The notes under the pieces were generated by a model. That model did no database searches. It was not told the origin of the DNA and saw only the letters and a program-made list of their open reading frames with translations. This document shows, one piece after another, positions 1 through 6,262 of a stretch of 8,224 nucleotides of DNA. Source of the stretch: an uncultured Bacteroidales bacterium (GTDB lineage: Bacteria; Bacteroidota; Bacteroidia; Bacteroidales; JAUNSR01); contig CAMTOW010000075.1 of assembly GCA_947074245.1 (NCBI GenBank), positions 1-8,224 on the forward strand, written 5' to 3'. Numbering within the stretch: position 1 is the first letter of the stretch; every line of letters begins with the position of its first letter. A program made the position numbers and the translations under genes.

Positions 1-48
1 CGAGATTCTCCGGAGTGACTGGAGTTCAGACGTGTGCTCTTCCGATCT
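1..48 (+). other. Illumina TruSeq adapter contamination
   Basis: This is artificial sequence. Bases 15-48 match the 34-nt TruSeq read-2 adapter exactly, ending in TGCTCTTCCGATCT. Bases 1-6 (CGAGAT) are the end of the P7 arm, and bases 7-14 (TCTCCGGA) sit where the 8-nt i7 index belongs; they are the reverse complement of TCCGGAGA, which I recall as TruSeq HT index D702. Genomic sequence therefore starts at about base 49. The left edge is an untrimmed contig or read end, so nothing can be inferred across it. Confidence 0.98.
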
Positions 49-77
49 ATAACTACGCTATAAGGAATGTAATATGC

Positions 78-521
78 TTAAAATGAATCTACTGACATTA
101 GAATGTAATTGTTTTCCAGCGGGCCGGTGATCACCTGTTGTTCATCATCCAACATACGCAATTGTCCGTCTTCCGCTTTGAGGTAAAGCGATCCTTGATC
201 CTTAACGTCAAGCGTAATGATATTTCCTTTCACGCTGTATTTTCCCGTATCGGTAAAAGTATGGTCTTTCTCGCCTTGATAAAGCGAAACCATTTTATAC
301 GTCATATCCGGATTCAACGACAGCGTGATATTGATACCGGGTCCATCGGCGGCAGGTATGGTTCCTTTATATATGCCCTGATACTCCAGGTTCTCATCGC
401 TTTGAGGCATCTCCGCCTCGGTCTTATTGGCTTCCTGTTGAGCCGATCCGCTTTTGTTGCCCGAACAACCGAGCGCGACGATCGAAATGCTCAACATTCC
501 CCATAGAAGTAATTTTTTCAT
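78..521 (-). CDS. NlpE N-terminal-domain-like lipoprotein
   Basis: This is a complete 147-residue protein. The first 18 residues form a lipoprotein signal (MKK, then a hydrophobic core) with ALG before Cys19, the likely lipidated residue. There is no acidic stretch after Cys19, so the usual Bacteroidota surface-export signal is absent and a periplasm-facing location is more likely. A low-complexity polar linker (about 20-44) leads to a small beta-rich domain (about 45-147) starting YQGIYKGTIP and continuing GINITLSL and GKYSVKGNIITLD, the pattern of the NlpE N-terminal family (copper-resistance/envelope-stress lipoproteins). Family members usually have a CADC motif at the position that here reads AADG (residues 57-60), so both cysteines are missing and a metal or redox role is doubtful. 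The gene is divergent from the esterase. Domain assignment is fairly secure; function is unknown. Confidence 0.82.
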   Translation of the reverse strand: MKKLLLWGMLSISIVALGCSGNKSGSAQQEANKTEAEMPQSDENLEYQGIYKGTIPAADGPGINITLSLNPDMTYKMVSLYQGEKDHTFTDTGKYSVKGNIITLDVKDQGSLYLKAEDGQLRMLDDEQQVITGPLENNYILMSVDSF

Positions 522-550
522 AGATCATTCATTTTTAGAATTGTTTCGAG

Positions 551-563
551 AGTGAATCTCACT
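551..563. repeat. Short perfect inverted repeat, operator-like
   Basis: AGTGA-ATC-TCACT is a 5-bp perfect inverted repeat with a 3-bp centre, located 30 bp upstream of the lipoprotein start. Its position between divergent genes would suit a small regulator site or a 5' UTR hairpin in the lipoprotein mRNA. A repeat this short can arise by chance. Confidence 0.3.
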
Positions 564-575
564 ATTTATAACATT

Positions 576-601
576 TAATAGGGGTGAAATACCCGCTATT
601 A
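576..601. repeat. Hairpin in divergent intergenic region
   Basis: TAATAG-GGGT pairs with ACCC-(G)-CTATTA around a GAAAT loop, giving a 10-bp stem with one bulged G at 595. It lies between the divergent lipoprotein and esterase genes. No T-run follows on either strand, so it is unlikely to be a terminator. A regulator site or a leader structure of the lipoprotein mRNA is possible. Confidence 0.4.
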
Positions 602-627
602 GTAGCCAAAATAAATAAATAATCATC

Positions 628-635
628 TATTTTTG
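628..635 (+). promoter_or_regulatory. Putative -7 promoter box for esterase gene
   Basis: TATTTTTG matches the Bacteroidota -7 consensus TAnnTTTG exactly. Transcription would start near 642, about 70 nt before the esterase ATG at 712. No clear -33 TTTG or TTG is seen 19-21 bp upstream, so the call rests on the -7 box and the AT-rich setting. Confidence 0.5.
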
Positions 636-711
636 TTTCTGAGGATTAAATTCTGTTTGCTTGCTTGAATTCATCCGGGTGCTCCTTTTTATTAAACCAG
701 AAATCACAGAT

Positions 712-2172
712 ATGAAAAAGATTGTTCTAGCGCTTTCCATGATGCATTGCGTGGTTGCTACCTATGCCGAAAAAGTTCGGGTAGCCTGCATTGGCAATAG
801 CATTACGTACGGACACGATGTTGTCGACCGTGAAGTAAACTCTTATCCCGCGCGTCTGCAGGAATTTTTGGGAAGCGATTATGAAGTGCGTAATTTCGGC
901 GTTTCCGCCACTACGTTATTGACCAAAGGCGATTATCCCTATATAACTACGGATGCCTATCGCCAATCGCTCGAATACAACCCCGATATCGTGCTGATAA
1001 AACTCGGTACCAACGATTCCAAACCTTGGAACGTTCCCAACAAAGATCAGTTCAAAGACGATTATATCAGATTGATCGAAACCTATCAGGCGCTTCCTGC
1101 TACGCCTCGCATCATTCTGCTTACTCCGGTTCGCTGTTTCCTAAGCGATGCCGATATCAACGACGAGGTGATTCAGAAAGAGATACGCCCTCAGATCGAA
1201 GAGATCGCATACGAGCGAAATCTTGAAATTATCAATATGTACAATCTTTTCGGCGACAAACACGATCCGGAACTGATGCCCGATCATTTACATCCGTCAG
1301 CCAAAGGTGCCGAGATGATGGCGAGCCACATTGCTCCGATCATGTCTCAGCAAAAGATTGCGACTCCCGAGATTCTTCGCAATGGTTCTGTTGCGGGGAA
1401 TGCCAAATTCAATTTCTTTGGTTACGAAGGGGTAGATTTTGATTTTAAGAACAATCCCTGCAAACTCGTTCGTCCCAAACGTGCTGCCGAAGGCAATCCG
1501 TGGGTACTTCGTGCTCGCTTCTGGGGACATGCTCCGCAGGCGGATATCGCTTTGCTCGAACGAGGTTATCACATTGCGTATTGTGATGTGGCTGATCTTT
1601 ACGGTGCTCCCAAAGCGGTTAAGCGATGGGATGATTTTTATACGCTGATGACGCGTTCCGGCCTCAATTCCAAAGTGGTTTTGGAGGGCTTGAGCCGGGG
1701 TGGTTTGATTCTTTACAACTGGGCGGTGAAGAATACCGATAAGGTGGCTTGTATCTATGCGGATGCTCCGGTGATGGATTTTAAAAGTTGGCCTTTTGCG
1801 CTTTATTCCGACAACTACGGATCCGAAGAGGATGAGTTGCGCCTGAAGATGGCATACAAATTCTTTGATGTCAAAGAGATTCTGAAATGGAAGAAGAATC
1901 CGGTCGATCATGCTCGGGTCTTTGCCAAAGCGGGTGTTCCGATTCTTCATGTGGTAGGCGATCAGGATGATATCGTTCCTCCGTCCGAAAATACGGCGGT
2001 ATTTGCAGAGCGATTGGAGAAAGAGGGTGGTAAGATGGAAGTGATCCGCAAACCGGGGATCGGACATCATCCTCATTCCCTGACAGACCCCACACCGATC
2101 GTGGAGTTCATTCTTCGTTCTTGCGGATTGATCCCTTCCGCTCCCGATGCGTCTCTCACGGCGGAGAAGTGA
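712..2172 (+). CDS. Secreted bimodular esterase: SGNH/GDSL hydrolase plus alpha/beta hydrolase
   Basis: This 486-residue exported protein carries two different esterase-type folds. Residues 1-19 look like a signal peptide (MKKIVLALS..., cleavage probably after TYA). The SGNH/GDSL domain (about 22-215) shows block I GNSIT with Ser30, block II Gly63, block III GTND (99-102) and block V DHLH with Asp191 and His194. The alpha/beta-hydrolase domain (about 240-478) has a GLSRGG elbow with Ser328, an acid in the GDQDD segment (416-420, probably Asp419) and a histidine in GHHPH (451-455). Both triads appear intact. Such proteins in Bacteroidota are usually annotated as carbohydrate esterases that remove acyl groups from glycans; the substrate is not readable here. 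I chose ATG 712 over an in-frame TTG at 661 because it begins directly with the signal peptide. The gene ends stop-to-stop against the glycosyltransferase on the other strand. Confidence 0.9.
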   Translation: MKKIVLALSMMHCVVATYAEKVRVACIGNSITYGHDVVDREVNSYPARLQEFLGSDYEVRNFGVSATTLLTKGDYPYITTDAYRQSLEYNPDIVLIKLGTNDSKPWNVPNKDQFKDDYIRLIETYQALPATPRIILLTPVRCFLSDADINDEVIQKEIRPQIEEIAYERNLEIINMYNLFGDKHDPELMPDHLHPSAKGAEMMASHIAPIMSQQKIATPEILRNGSVAGNAKFNFFGYEGVDFDFKNNPCKLVRPKRAAEGNPWVLRARFWGHAPQADIALLERGYHIAYCDVADLYGAPKAVKRWDDFYTLMTRSGLNSKVVLEGLSRGGLILYNWAVKNTDKVACIYADAPVMDFKSWPFALYSDNYGSEEDELRLKMAYKFFDVKEILKWKKNPVDHARVFAKAGVPILHVVGDQDDIVPPSENTAVFAERLEKEGGKMEVIRKPGIGHHPHSLTDPTPIVEFILRSCGLIPSAPDASLTAEK

Positions 2173-3273
2173 TTATCGGCTTTCCCAGAAGGCTAGATAT
2201 TCTTGGGCTACTTTCATGTGGTCATGATGTTTCTTTACGAACGCGATACTTTGTGCGGATCGTTCCGGCAGATGCTTCCTTTCTCGGATAATCTGGCGGA
2301 ATGATTCGCACACTTTTTCTTTATCGGGATAGAGGTTTACGATCGGACGTAGTTCCGTTTCGTTCAATTGCTCATACATCTCGGGCTCGGCTCCTCCTGC
2401 GACGACCAGCCCCTGTGCCATCCCGATCAGCGCGTTCATCGCGGGTGTATAGGAATAGAGTTGATCGATCAGCACGTGTGATTCACGCATCAGGTGAATG
2501 TATTCCGCATAAGGTACGGATACGGTCTTTTTGACTTCACACAAGTCGGGATACTCTTTTTCAACTTCACACAAGGCTTCATACATCACGTCGGTTCCTT
2601 TCGAGAGATGACTCTTTTTCTGAATGCCGATGAAGAACTTCACCCGGTCGATAGGGCCTTCCAATACGCGCTCTTCCACTTCCGAGCGATCCAATGGTAA
2701 GGGAATATAGGCAAGTTTTTCGCCGAATTCTTTCACATAAGGCACATGATATTCATACAGGCAGGCGATGATTCCGTCGCTCTCTTCGGCGATCAGTTGG
2801 TTCACCCGTTTCTTATCGCTTTCCATCCATTCTCGGATAATGGCTGGATTGTTCGGATTTGGGATCGTCCGTTCTCCGCAATAGAAGTCGGAATAACGGA
2901 AGCTTTTTCGGTCCAGACATGCCTTCACCCAATAATGGTCGTTCCCGTAGGCTCCCATGAATACCTTTCCGTTGTGTTTCTTCAGATACCGGAATATTTT
3001 TAGGTTCAGATCGCTTTTCAGATCCAGAAAGATCGGGTTGATCACCTGCACCACGTCATATCCGCGCATTGCGGGTAACGCTTTGAGAATGTCCCATCCG
3101 TAACGCAGCGTATCGATCTTTCCGTATCCGTTTCGCTTCAGATTGATGTCGCGTGGATAATTGCGCCAGACGTTTCCGTCAGATGCTACGGTAACCTGAT
3201 GACCCAGTGCTTTCAGTCCTTTCGATAAGGTATGATGGAGGTTGCTGTATTCGCCGATTAGGAGGATTCTCAT
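2173..3273 (-). CDS. GT4-like (GT-B fold) glycosyltransferase
   Basis: This is a complete 366-residue cytoplasmic protein with no signal peptide. The N-terminus MRILLIGEYSNLHHTLSKGL is a Rossmann start with a loop typical of GT-B enzymes, and residues 80-84 (VVQVI) read as a following strand. The C-terminal nucleotide-sugar domain is recognisable from KGTD (225-228) after a beta-strand (FFIGIQ) and from AMNALIGMAQGLVVAGGAEPE (residues about 278-298), where E296 and E298 occupy the place of the donor-binding EX7E region of GT4 enzymes. The likely role is sugar transfer in cell-surface polysaccharide, LPS or glycoprotein synthesis; donor and acceptor are unknown. It is divergent from a GT2 glycosyltransferase, suggesting a shared pathway. 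Its TAA stop is immediately next to the esterase TGA with no intergenic base. Confidence 0.85.
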   Translation of the reverse strand: MRILLIGEYSNLHHTLSKGLKALGHQVTVASDGNVWRNYPRDINLKRNGYGKIDTLRYGWDILKALPAMRGYDVVQVINPIFLDLKSDLNLKIFRYLKKHNGKVFMGAYGNDHYWVKACLDRKSFRYSDFYCGERTIPNPNNPAIIREWMESDKKRVNQLIAEESDGIIACLYEYHVPYVKEFGEKLAYIPLPLDRSEVEERVLEGPIDRVKFFIGIQKKSHLSKGTDVMYEALCEVEKEYPDLCEVKKTVSVPYAEYIHLMRESHVLIDQLYSYTPAMNALIGMAQGLVVAGGAEPEMYEQLNETELRPIVNLYPDKEKVCESFRQIIRERKHLPERSAQSIAFVKKHHDHMKVAQEYLAFWESR

Positions 3274-3297
3274 GCTGATGTGATGTTTATACCGCGG

Positions 3298-3329
3298 CTA
3301 ATTTAGTAAAACTACGTCTGATTTAGTAA
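3298..3329. repeat. 20-bp-spaced direct repeat in divergent GT promoter
   Basis: CTAATTTAGTAA (3298-3309) recurs as CTGATTTAGTAA (3318-3329), 11 of 12 bases identical, with a 20-bp centre-to-centre spacing, about two helical turns. The second copy overlaps the -7 box of the GT2 gene. This arrangement would suit a dimeric regulator bound on one DNA face and controlling both glycosyltransferases, though chance in AT-rich DNA is possible. Confidence 0.4.
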
Positions 3330-3334
3330 GTTTG
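3327..3334 (+). promoter_or_regulatory. Putative -7 promoter box for GT2 gene
   Basis: TAAGTTTG matches TAnnTTTG. A start of transcription near 3341 would leave a leader of about 18 nt before the GT2 ATG at 3359. No good -33 TTTG is seen. No box of equal quality faces the GT4 gene; TAGTTTTA on the minus strand near 3307-3314 is one base off consensus. Confidence 0.5.
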
Positions 3335-3358
3335 TGTGTAAATACCGGAAATTAGCAC

Positions 3359-4348
3359 ATGTTACTATCGATCATCATACCTGTTTATAACGCGGCTTCT
3401 TATCTGCCGGCATGTCTGGAAAGCATTCTTTCTCAGCAATTACCGCTTCATGAATATGAGGTGATTGCCATAGACGATGGTTCTGTCGATTCCTCTCCCT
3501 CGGTTTTAGAAGAATATCGCTCCCGGATCCCCAATCTGCAGGTGGTCCGACAGGCTAATTCCGGACAAAGCGTTGCGCGCAATGCGGGGCTCCGATTGGC
3601 TCAGGGCAAATACATCTTCTTTGTCGATGCCGATGATACGCTTATTCCCGGAGGTTTGCGTCGACTCTTCGATTCATTGCCTGCTCGGACGGAGGAGGTG
3701 ATCGGATTCGATTACGTGGCGGTTCGCGAAGATGGTTCGCATCATCCGTGGCATCATCAAGTGTTTATCCGCAATCGCTCTTTCACCGGAAGTGAGTTCC
3801 TTGCCGGTAACCAGGTGATCGGTGTGCTGTGGGGATATCTCTTCAGCAACGATCTGATTCGCCGTCATCGGCTACACATGATTCCGGGAATCTATCATGA
3901 GGATGAGGAGTTCGTTACGCGTGCTTTCTTTCATGCGCGTTCTGTCATAGTTCTCGACATCCCGGTCTATTGCTATTATCGCCGTGAGAACAGCACGGTC
4001 ACGCGAAGCGATATGGCTCATCGGGTGCGTCTGATCAATGATCGGATCACGGTCTTGCAGGCGCTTTCCGATTTAAGCGGAAACTCATCCGAATCGGCTG
4101 CGGTTCTTTTACGCAAACGCACGTTCCTTTCCATAGATATCATCCGCTTGTTGATCCGCGAAGGTCATCAGGAGTCTTTTATTCGGTCGGTCTTGGAGCG
4201 TTTGTCCGGAATGAGATTGTATCCTCTTCCTGCTGCTCCGTATGGTGCCAAATATGCTCTGTTCCGCCGTCTGATTGCCTCTCCGGCTCGGATTGTACGT
4301 CTTGCGCGGATGCCTGCGTATTACTTTCCTGTGAAAAAAATCATCTGA
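3359..4348 (+). CDS. GT2 family (GT-A fold) glycosyltransferase
   Basis: This is a complete 329-residue protein with a textbook GT2 N-terminal domain: SIIIPVYN (4-11), IDDGS (38-42, UDP-binding aspartates), NSGQSVARNAG (67-77), then VDADD (89-93), the metal and nucleotide-sugar binding DxD. An HEDEEF segment (180-185) fits the acidic catalytic-base region, followed by YCYYRRENSTVTRS. The C-terminal third (about 225-329) is helical and basic, with no clear transmembrane helix, so the protein is probably cytoplasmic and peripheral to the membrane. It most likely adds a sugar to a capsular, LPS or other surface glycan; the sugar cannot be told from sequence. ATG 3359 sits just before the first beta-strand, so the start is well supported. 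It is divergent from the GT4 enzyme and 90 bp upstream of the alkaline phosphatase. Confidence 0.93.
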   Translation: MLLSIIIPVYNAASYLPACLESILSQQLPLHEYEVIAIDDGSVDSSPSVLEEYRSRIPNLQVVRQANSGQSVARNAGLRLAQGKYIFFVDADDTLIPGGLRRLFDSLPARTEEVIGFDYVAVREDGSHHPWHHQVFIRNRSFTGSEFLAGNQVIGVLWGYLFSNDLIRRHRLHMIPGIYHEDEEFVTRAFFHARSVIVLDIPVYCYYRRENSTVTRSDMAHRVRLINDRITVLQALSDLSGNSSESAAVLLRKRTFLSIDIIRLLIREGHQESFIRSVLERLSGMRLYPLPAAPYGAKYALFRRLIASPARIVRLARMPAYYFPVKKII

Positions 4349-4383
4349 ACGGTTTCTCAGGCTCCGATTTCAGTCAGGTTCGT

Positions 4384-4391
4384 TATTTTTG
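4384..4391 (+). promoter_or_regulatory. Putative -7 promoter box for alkaline phosphatase
   Basis: TATTTTTG matches TAnnTTTG exactly. The predicted start of transcription is near 4398, giving a leader of about 40 nt to ATG 4439. This indicates that the phosphatase can be transcribed independently of the GT2 gene. No convincing -33 element is seen at the usual spacing. Confidence 0.55.
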
Positions 4392-4394
4392 TAA

Positions 4395-4407
4395 TCGGAA
4401 TATCCGA
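4395..4407. promoter_or_regulatory. Palindrome at the predicted phosphatase transcription start
   Basis: TCGGA-ATA-TCCGA is a perfect 5-bp inverted repeat that overlaps the transcription start predicted from the -7 box at 4384-4391. The position is suitable for an operator. It does not resemble the E. coli Pho box, and I cannot tie it to phosphate control. Confidence 0.3.
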
Positions 4408-4438
4408 AATTTCTCTCGACACATAAAAATTACACGAT

Positions 4439-5839
4439 ATGAAAAAGTTATTTCTTACATGCACGCTTTTGGTTGCTCTCTGTGTGGCGATGTTCGCACA
4501 GGTTGGCCAGGCGAAATATGTATTCTATTTTATCGGCGACGGTATGGGGATCAATCAAGTGAACGGTGCCGAAATGTATCTGGGCGATCAGCAGGGAAAA
4601 AAATCTCCTGTTCCGCTTACGTTTACTCAATTTCCGTACGTCGGATTGTCAATGACCTATTCTCAGTCAAACCCGATTACCGATTCTGCTGCCGGAGGTA
4701 CGGCTTTGGCGGTGGGTGAGAAAACTTCCAACGGTACGCTGGGTATGGATCATACGCATACCAAATCATTCGAGTCGGTTGCCGAACGTGCCAAGAAAGC
4801 GGGCTATGCGGTTGGTATCGCTACCAGCGTAAGCATCGATCATGCTACTCCGGCTTCGTTTTATGCGCATCGTCCCTCTCGGAAGATGGCGTATGAGATC
4901 GGTACCGATCTTGCGAAATCGGGATTCGATTTCTTTGCGGGTTCTGATTTCGTAAGCCCCGACAACAAGAAAGATAAAAAAGCGACCAATCTCTATAAAT
5001 TGGTTCAGGATTCGGGCTATGTCATCGTACGTGGTTTCGACGAATACAACAAACGTGGTGTTGAGGCTGGTAAAGTGATCTTGTTTCAAGAAGAAGGGAA
5101 AGATGTCAACAGCATTCCGTTTGCGATCGACCGTGGTGCCGACGACTTATCTTTGACTCAGATCACCGAGGCGGCGATCGATTTTCTTTCTAAAAGCGAC
5201 AAAGGTTTCTTCGTAATGATCGAAGGGGGTAAGATCGACTGGTCAAGCCATAGCAACGACGGTGCGACTACTTTCGAAGAAGTGATCGATATGGACAATG
5301 CCGTTAAGAAAGCATACGATTTCTATCTGCAACATCCTGATTCGACATTGATCGTAATCACGGCGGATCATGAAACCGGTGGTTTGGCTTTGGGTATCGG
5401 TGGTTATGCGCTCGATTTCGGTCAGTTTAAGAATCAGAAACGTTCTCAGGCTGAATTGTCGAAATCTATCATCGCGTTGTTGAAATCCAATAAAGGTAAA
5501 GTGACTTGGGAGCAGATGCGTGACTTGCTGAAAGACGAACTTGGTTTCTGGAATACAGTCGAAATTACCGAACAGGAAGAACAGATTCTGATGGCCGAAT
5601 ACAACAAGATGATGGGCATTGGCACGATTAAGTCAAAAAGCGAATATTTCGAAGACGAAGAGATTGCTGCCGTTGCGATCCAGATTCTGAATAAGACAGC
5701 CAAAGCGGGTTGGACAACCAACAGTCATTCCGGAGCTTATGTTCCGGTATTTGCGATCGGTGCGGGTGCGGATCAGTTCACCGGTTTACAGGAGAATACC
5801 GATATTCCGAAAAAAATCATCAAGGCTGCGGGATATTGA
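4439..5839 (+). CDS. Exported alkaline phosphatase (PhoA-like family)
   Basis: This 466-residue phosphomonoesterase has a Sec signal peptide at about 1-20 (MKKLFL...AMFA|Q), so it acts in the periplasm or outside the cell. Active-site residues can be matched to E. coli PhoA: Asp34 in FIGDGMG (Asp51), nucleophile Ser83 in TDSAAGG (Ser102), Thr137 in HATPA (Thr155), Arg148 (Arg166), Glu262, Asp267 and His271 in EGGKIDWSSH (Glu322, Asp327, His331), Asp310-His311 in TADHETGG (369/370) and His430 in NSHSG (His412). All zinc and magnesium ligands are therefore present. The tuning positions 153 and 328 are His135 and Trp268, instead of Asp/Lys as in E. coli; the His/Trp pair is also found in Vibrio-type enzymes. 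The likely role is phosphate scavenging from organic phosphoesters. It has its own promoter box and a downstream terminator. Confidence 0.96.
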   Translation: MKKLFLTCTLLVALCVAMFAQVGQAKYVFYFIGDGMGINQVNGAEMYLGDQQGKKSPVPLTFTQFPYVGLSMTYSQSNPITDSAAGGTALAVGEKTSNGTLGMDHTHTKSFESVAERAKKAGYAVGIATSVSIDHATPASFYAHRPSRKMAYEIGTDLAKSGFDFFAGSDFVSPDNKKDKKATNLYKLVQDSGYVIVRGFDEYNKRGVEAGKVILFQEEGKDVNSIPFAIDRGADDLSLTQITEAAIDFLSKSDKGFFVMIEGGKIDWSSHSNDGATTFEEVIDMDNAVKKAYDFYLQHPDSTLIVITADHETGGLALGIGGYALDFGQFKNQKRSQAELSKSIIALLKSNKGKVTWEQMRDLLKDELGFWNTVEITEQEEQILMAEYNKMMGIGTIKSKSEYFEDEEIAAVAIQILNKTAKAGWTTNSHSGAYVPVFAIGAGADQFTGLQENTDIPKKIIKAAGY

Positions 5840-5866
5840 TCTTAGTTGGGTTTTGAGGATAGTTTC

Positions 5867-5911
5867 ACGGTTTCTTGATCGGATATCTTGTTTCCGACCG
5901 TTTTGTTTTTT
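5867..5911 (+). terminator. Intrinsic terminator of alkaline phosphatase
   Basis: TCGGA (5879-5883) pairs with TCCGA (5893-5897), and an outer ACGG (5867-5870) can pair with CCGT (5898-5901) across an 8-nt bulge. A T-rich tail, TTTTGTTTTTT (5901-5911), follows at once. It starts 28 nt after the phosphatase stop. The stem is modest, but the T-run and position make it credible. Confidence 0.6.
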
Positions 5912-6030
5912 AATACGCGTTGCCACTCCTCTTCCAAACAGGCTGGCAACCGGCGTCGGAAAACTTCGGGCGAACCGGCTTCGTCTTGAAAATCAGGCTT
6001 CATGACAGATTCTGAATGAAGTGACGTCCT

Positions 6031-6056
6031 AAAAAGAAACGATTGAAATGTCAATC
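6031..6056 (-). terminator. Small hairpin with T-run, minus strand
   Basis: Read on the minus strand, GATTGA-CATT-TCAATC (6056-6041) is a perfect 6-bp stem with a 4-nt loop, followed by GTTTCTTTTT (6040-6031). The T-run lies on this side only, so it would stop transcripts coming from the right, such as the putative short unit at 6100-6270. The stem is AT-rich and weak alone, but a stronger hairpin sits just upstream. Confidence 0.45.
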
Positions 6057-6066
6057 TATAAATAGT

Positions 6067-6095
6067 AATGAGCTCGGTGTTTTACCGGGCTCATT
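6067..6095 (-). terminator. Strong 12-bp hairpin after the 33-codon ORF
   Basis: AATGAGCTCGGT and ACCGGGCTCATT pair around a GTTTT loop (plus-strand reading), giving 12 bp with one G-T wobble. On the minus strand the hairpin begins 4 nt after the TAA of the 33-codon ORF. A clean T-run does not follow on either strand (minus: ACTATTTATAG), so it may act as a 3' stabilising or weak termination structure together with the hairpin at 6041-6056. Confidence 0.5.
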
Positions 6096-6134
6096 CTGTT
6101 TACAGGTATCTCCATCTGTTTACAGTTGCCTCCA
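6095..6134. repeat. Two-unit 20-bp imperfect tandem repeat
   Basis: TCTGTTTACAGGTATCTCCA (6095-6114) is followed directly by TCTGTTTACAGTTGCCTCCA (6115-6134), with 17 of 20 bases identical, and a partial third copy begins TCTG at 6135. The period is not a multiple of three. It lies in the 3' end of the putative 33-codon minus-strand ORF, where the second unit shifts the frame into a stop just before the hairpin. Confidence 0.8.
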
Positions 6135-6201
6135 TCTGATTCCGAATAGAATCGTTGACGAGATATTGTTCTGCTGCCCTCGTAAACTCTGCTGATTTCA
6201 T
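6100..6201 (-). CDS. Possible 33-residue small protein
   Basis: An ATG at 6201 opens a 33-codon frame ending in TAA at 6100-6102. The product starts MKSAEFTRAAEQYL and ends VNRWRYL; it is polar, probably helical, with a Trp/Arg/Tyr-rich end, and has no membrane segment. Support is contextual: a consensus -7 box lies about 60 nt upstream (6263-6270, minus), and the frame ends 4 nt before a strong hairpin followed by a second hairpin with a T-run. The codons look ordinary for the region. No Shine-Dalgarno site is evident, as is usual in this phylum. I recognise no family. The alternative is a non-coding RNA of about 220 nt in which this frame is accidental. The 20-bp tandem repeat covers its last 12 codons. 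Confidence 0.35.
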   Translation of the reverse strand: MKSAEFTRAAEQYLVNDSIRNQMEATVNRWRYL

Positions 6202-6262
6202 GACTTTCTTGAAAAACAGAGGCTTGATGAAGTAATAAGAATGGAAATATTCCGTTATAAAT

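Noticed and set aside
661..711. Upstream in-frame TTG start of the esterase adding 17 residues
   Set aside because: The extra residues would precede and disrupt a normal signal peptide that starts exactly at ATG 712.
1297..2076. Long open frame (259 codons) antisense to the esterase
   Set aside because: It lies wholly within a gene with two clear catalytic domains on the other strand, and its product shows no domain, signal or sensible composition. It is a shadow of codon bias.
5842..6003. Minus-strand frame of 53 codons (ATG 6003), ending 2 bp from the phosphatase stop
   Set aside because: The product looks mildly protein-like (charged, helical), but it has no promoter box, a minus-strand terminator-like hairpin lies just upstream at 6031-6056, and the phosphatase terminator with its T-run falls inside it. 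Kept only as a weak possibility.
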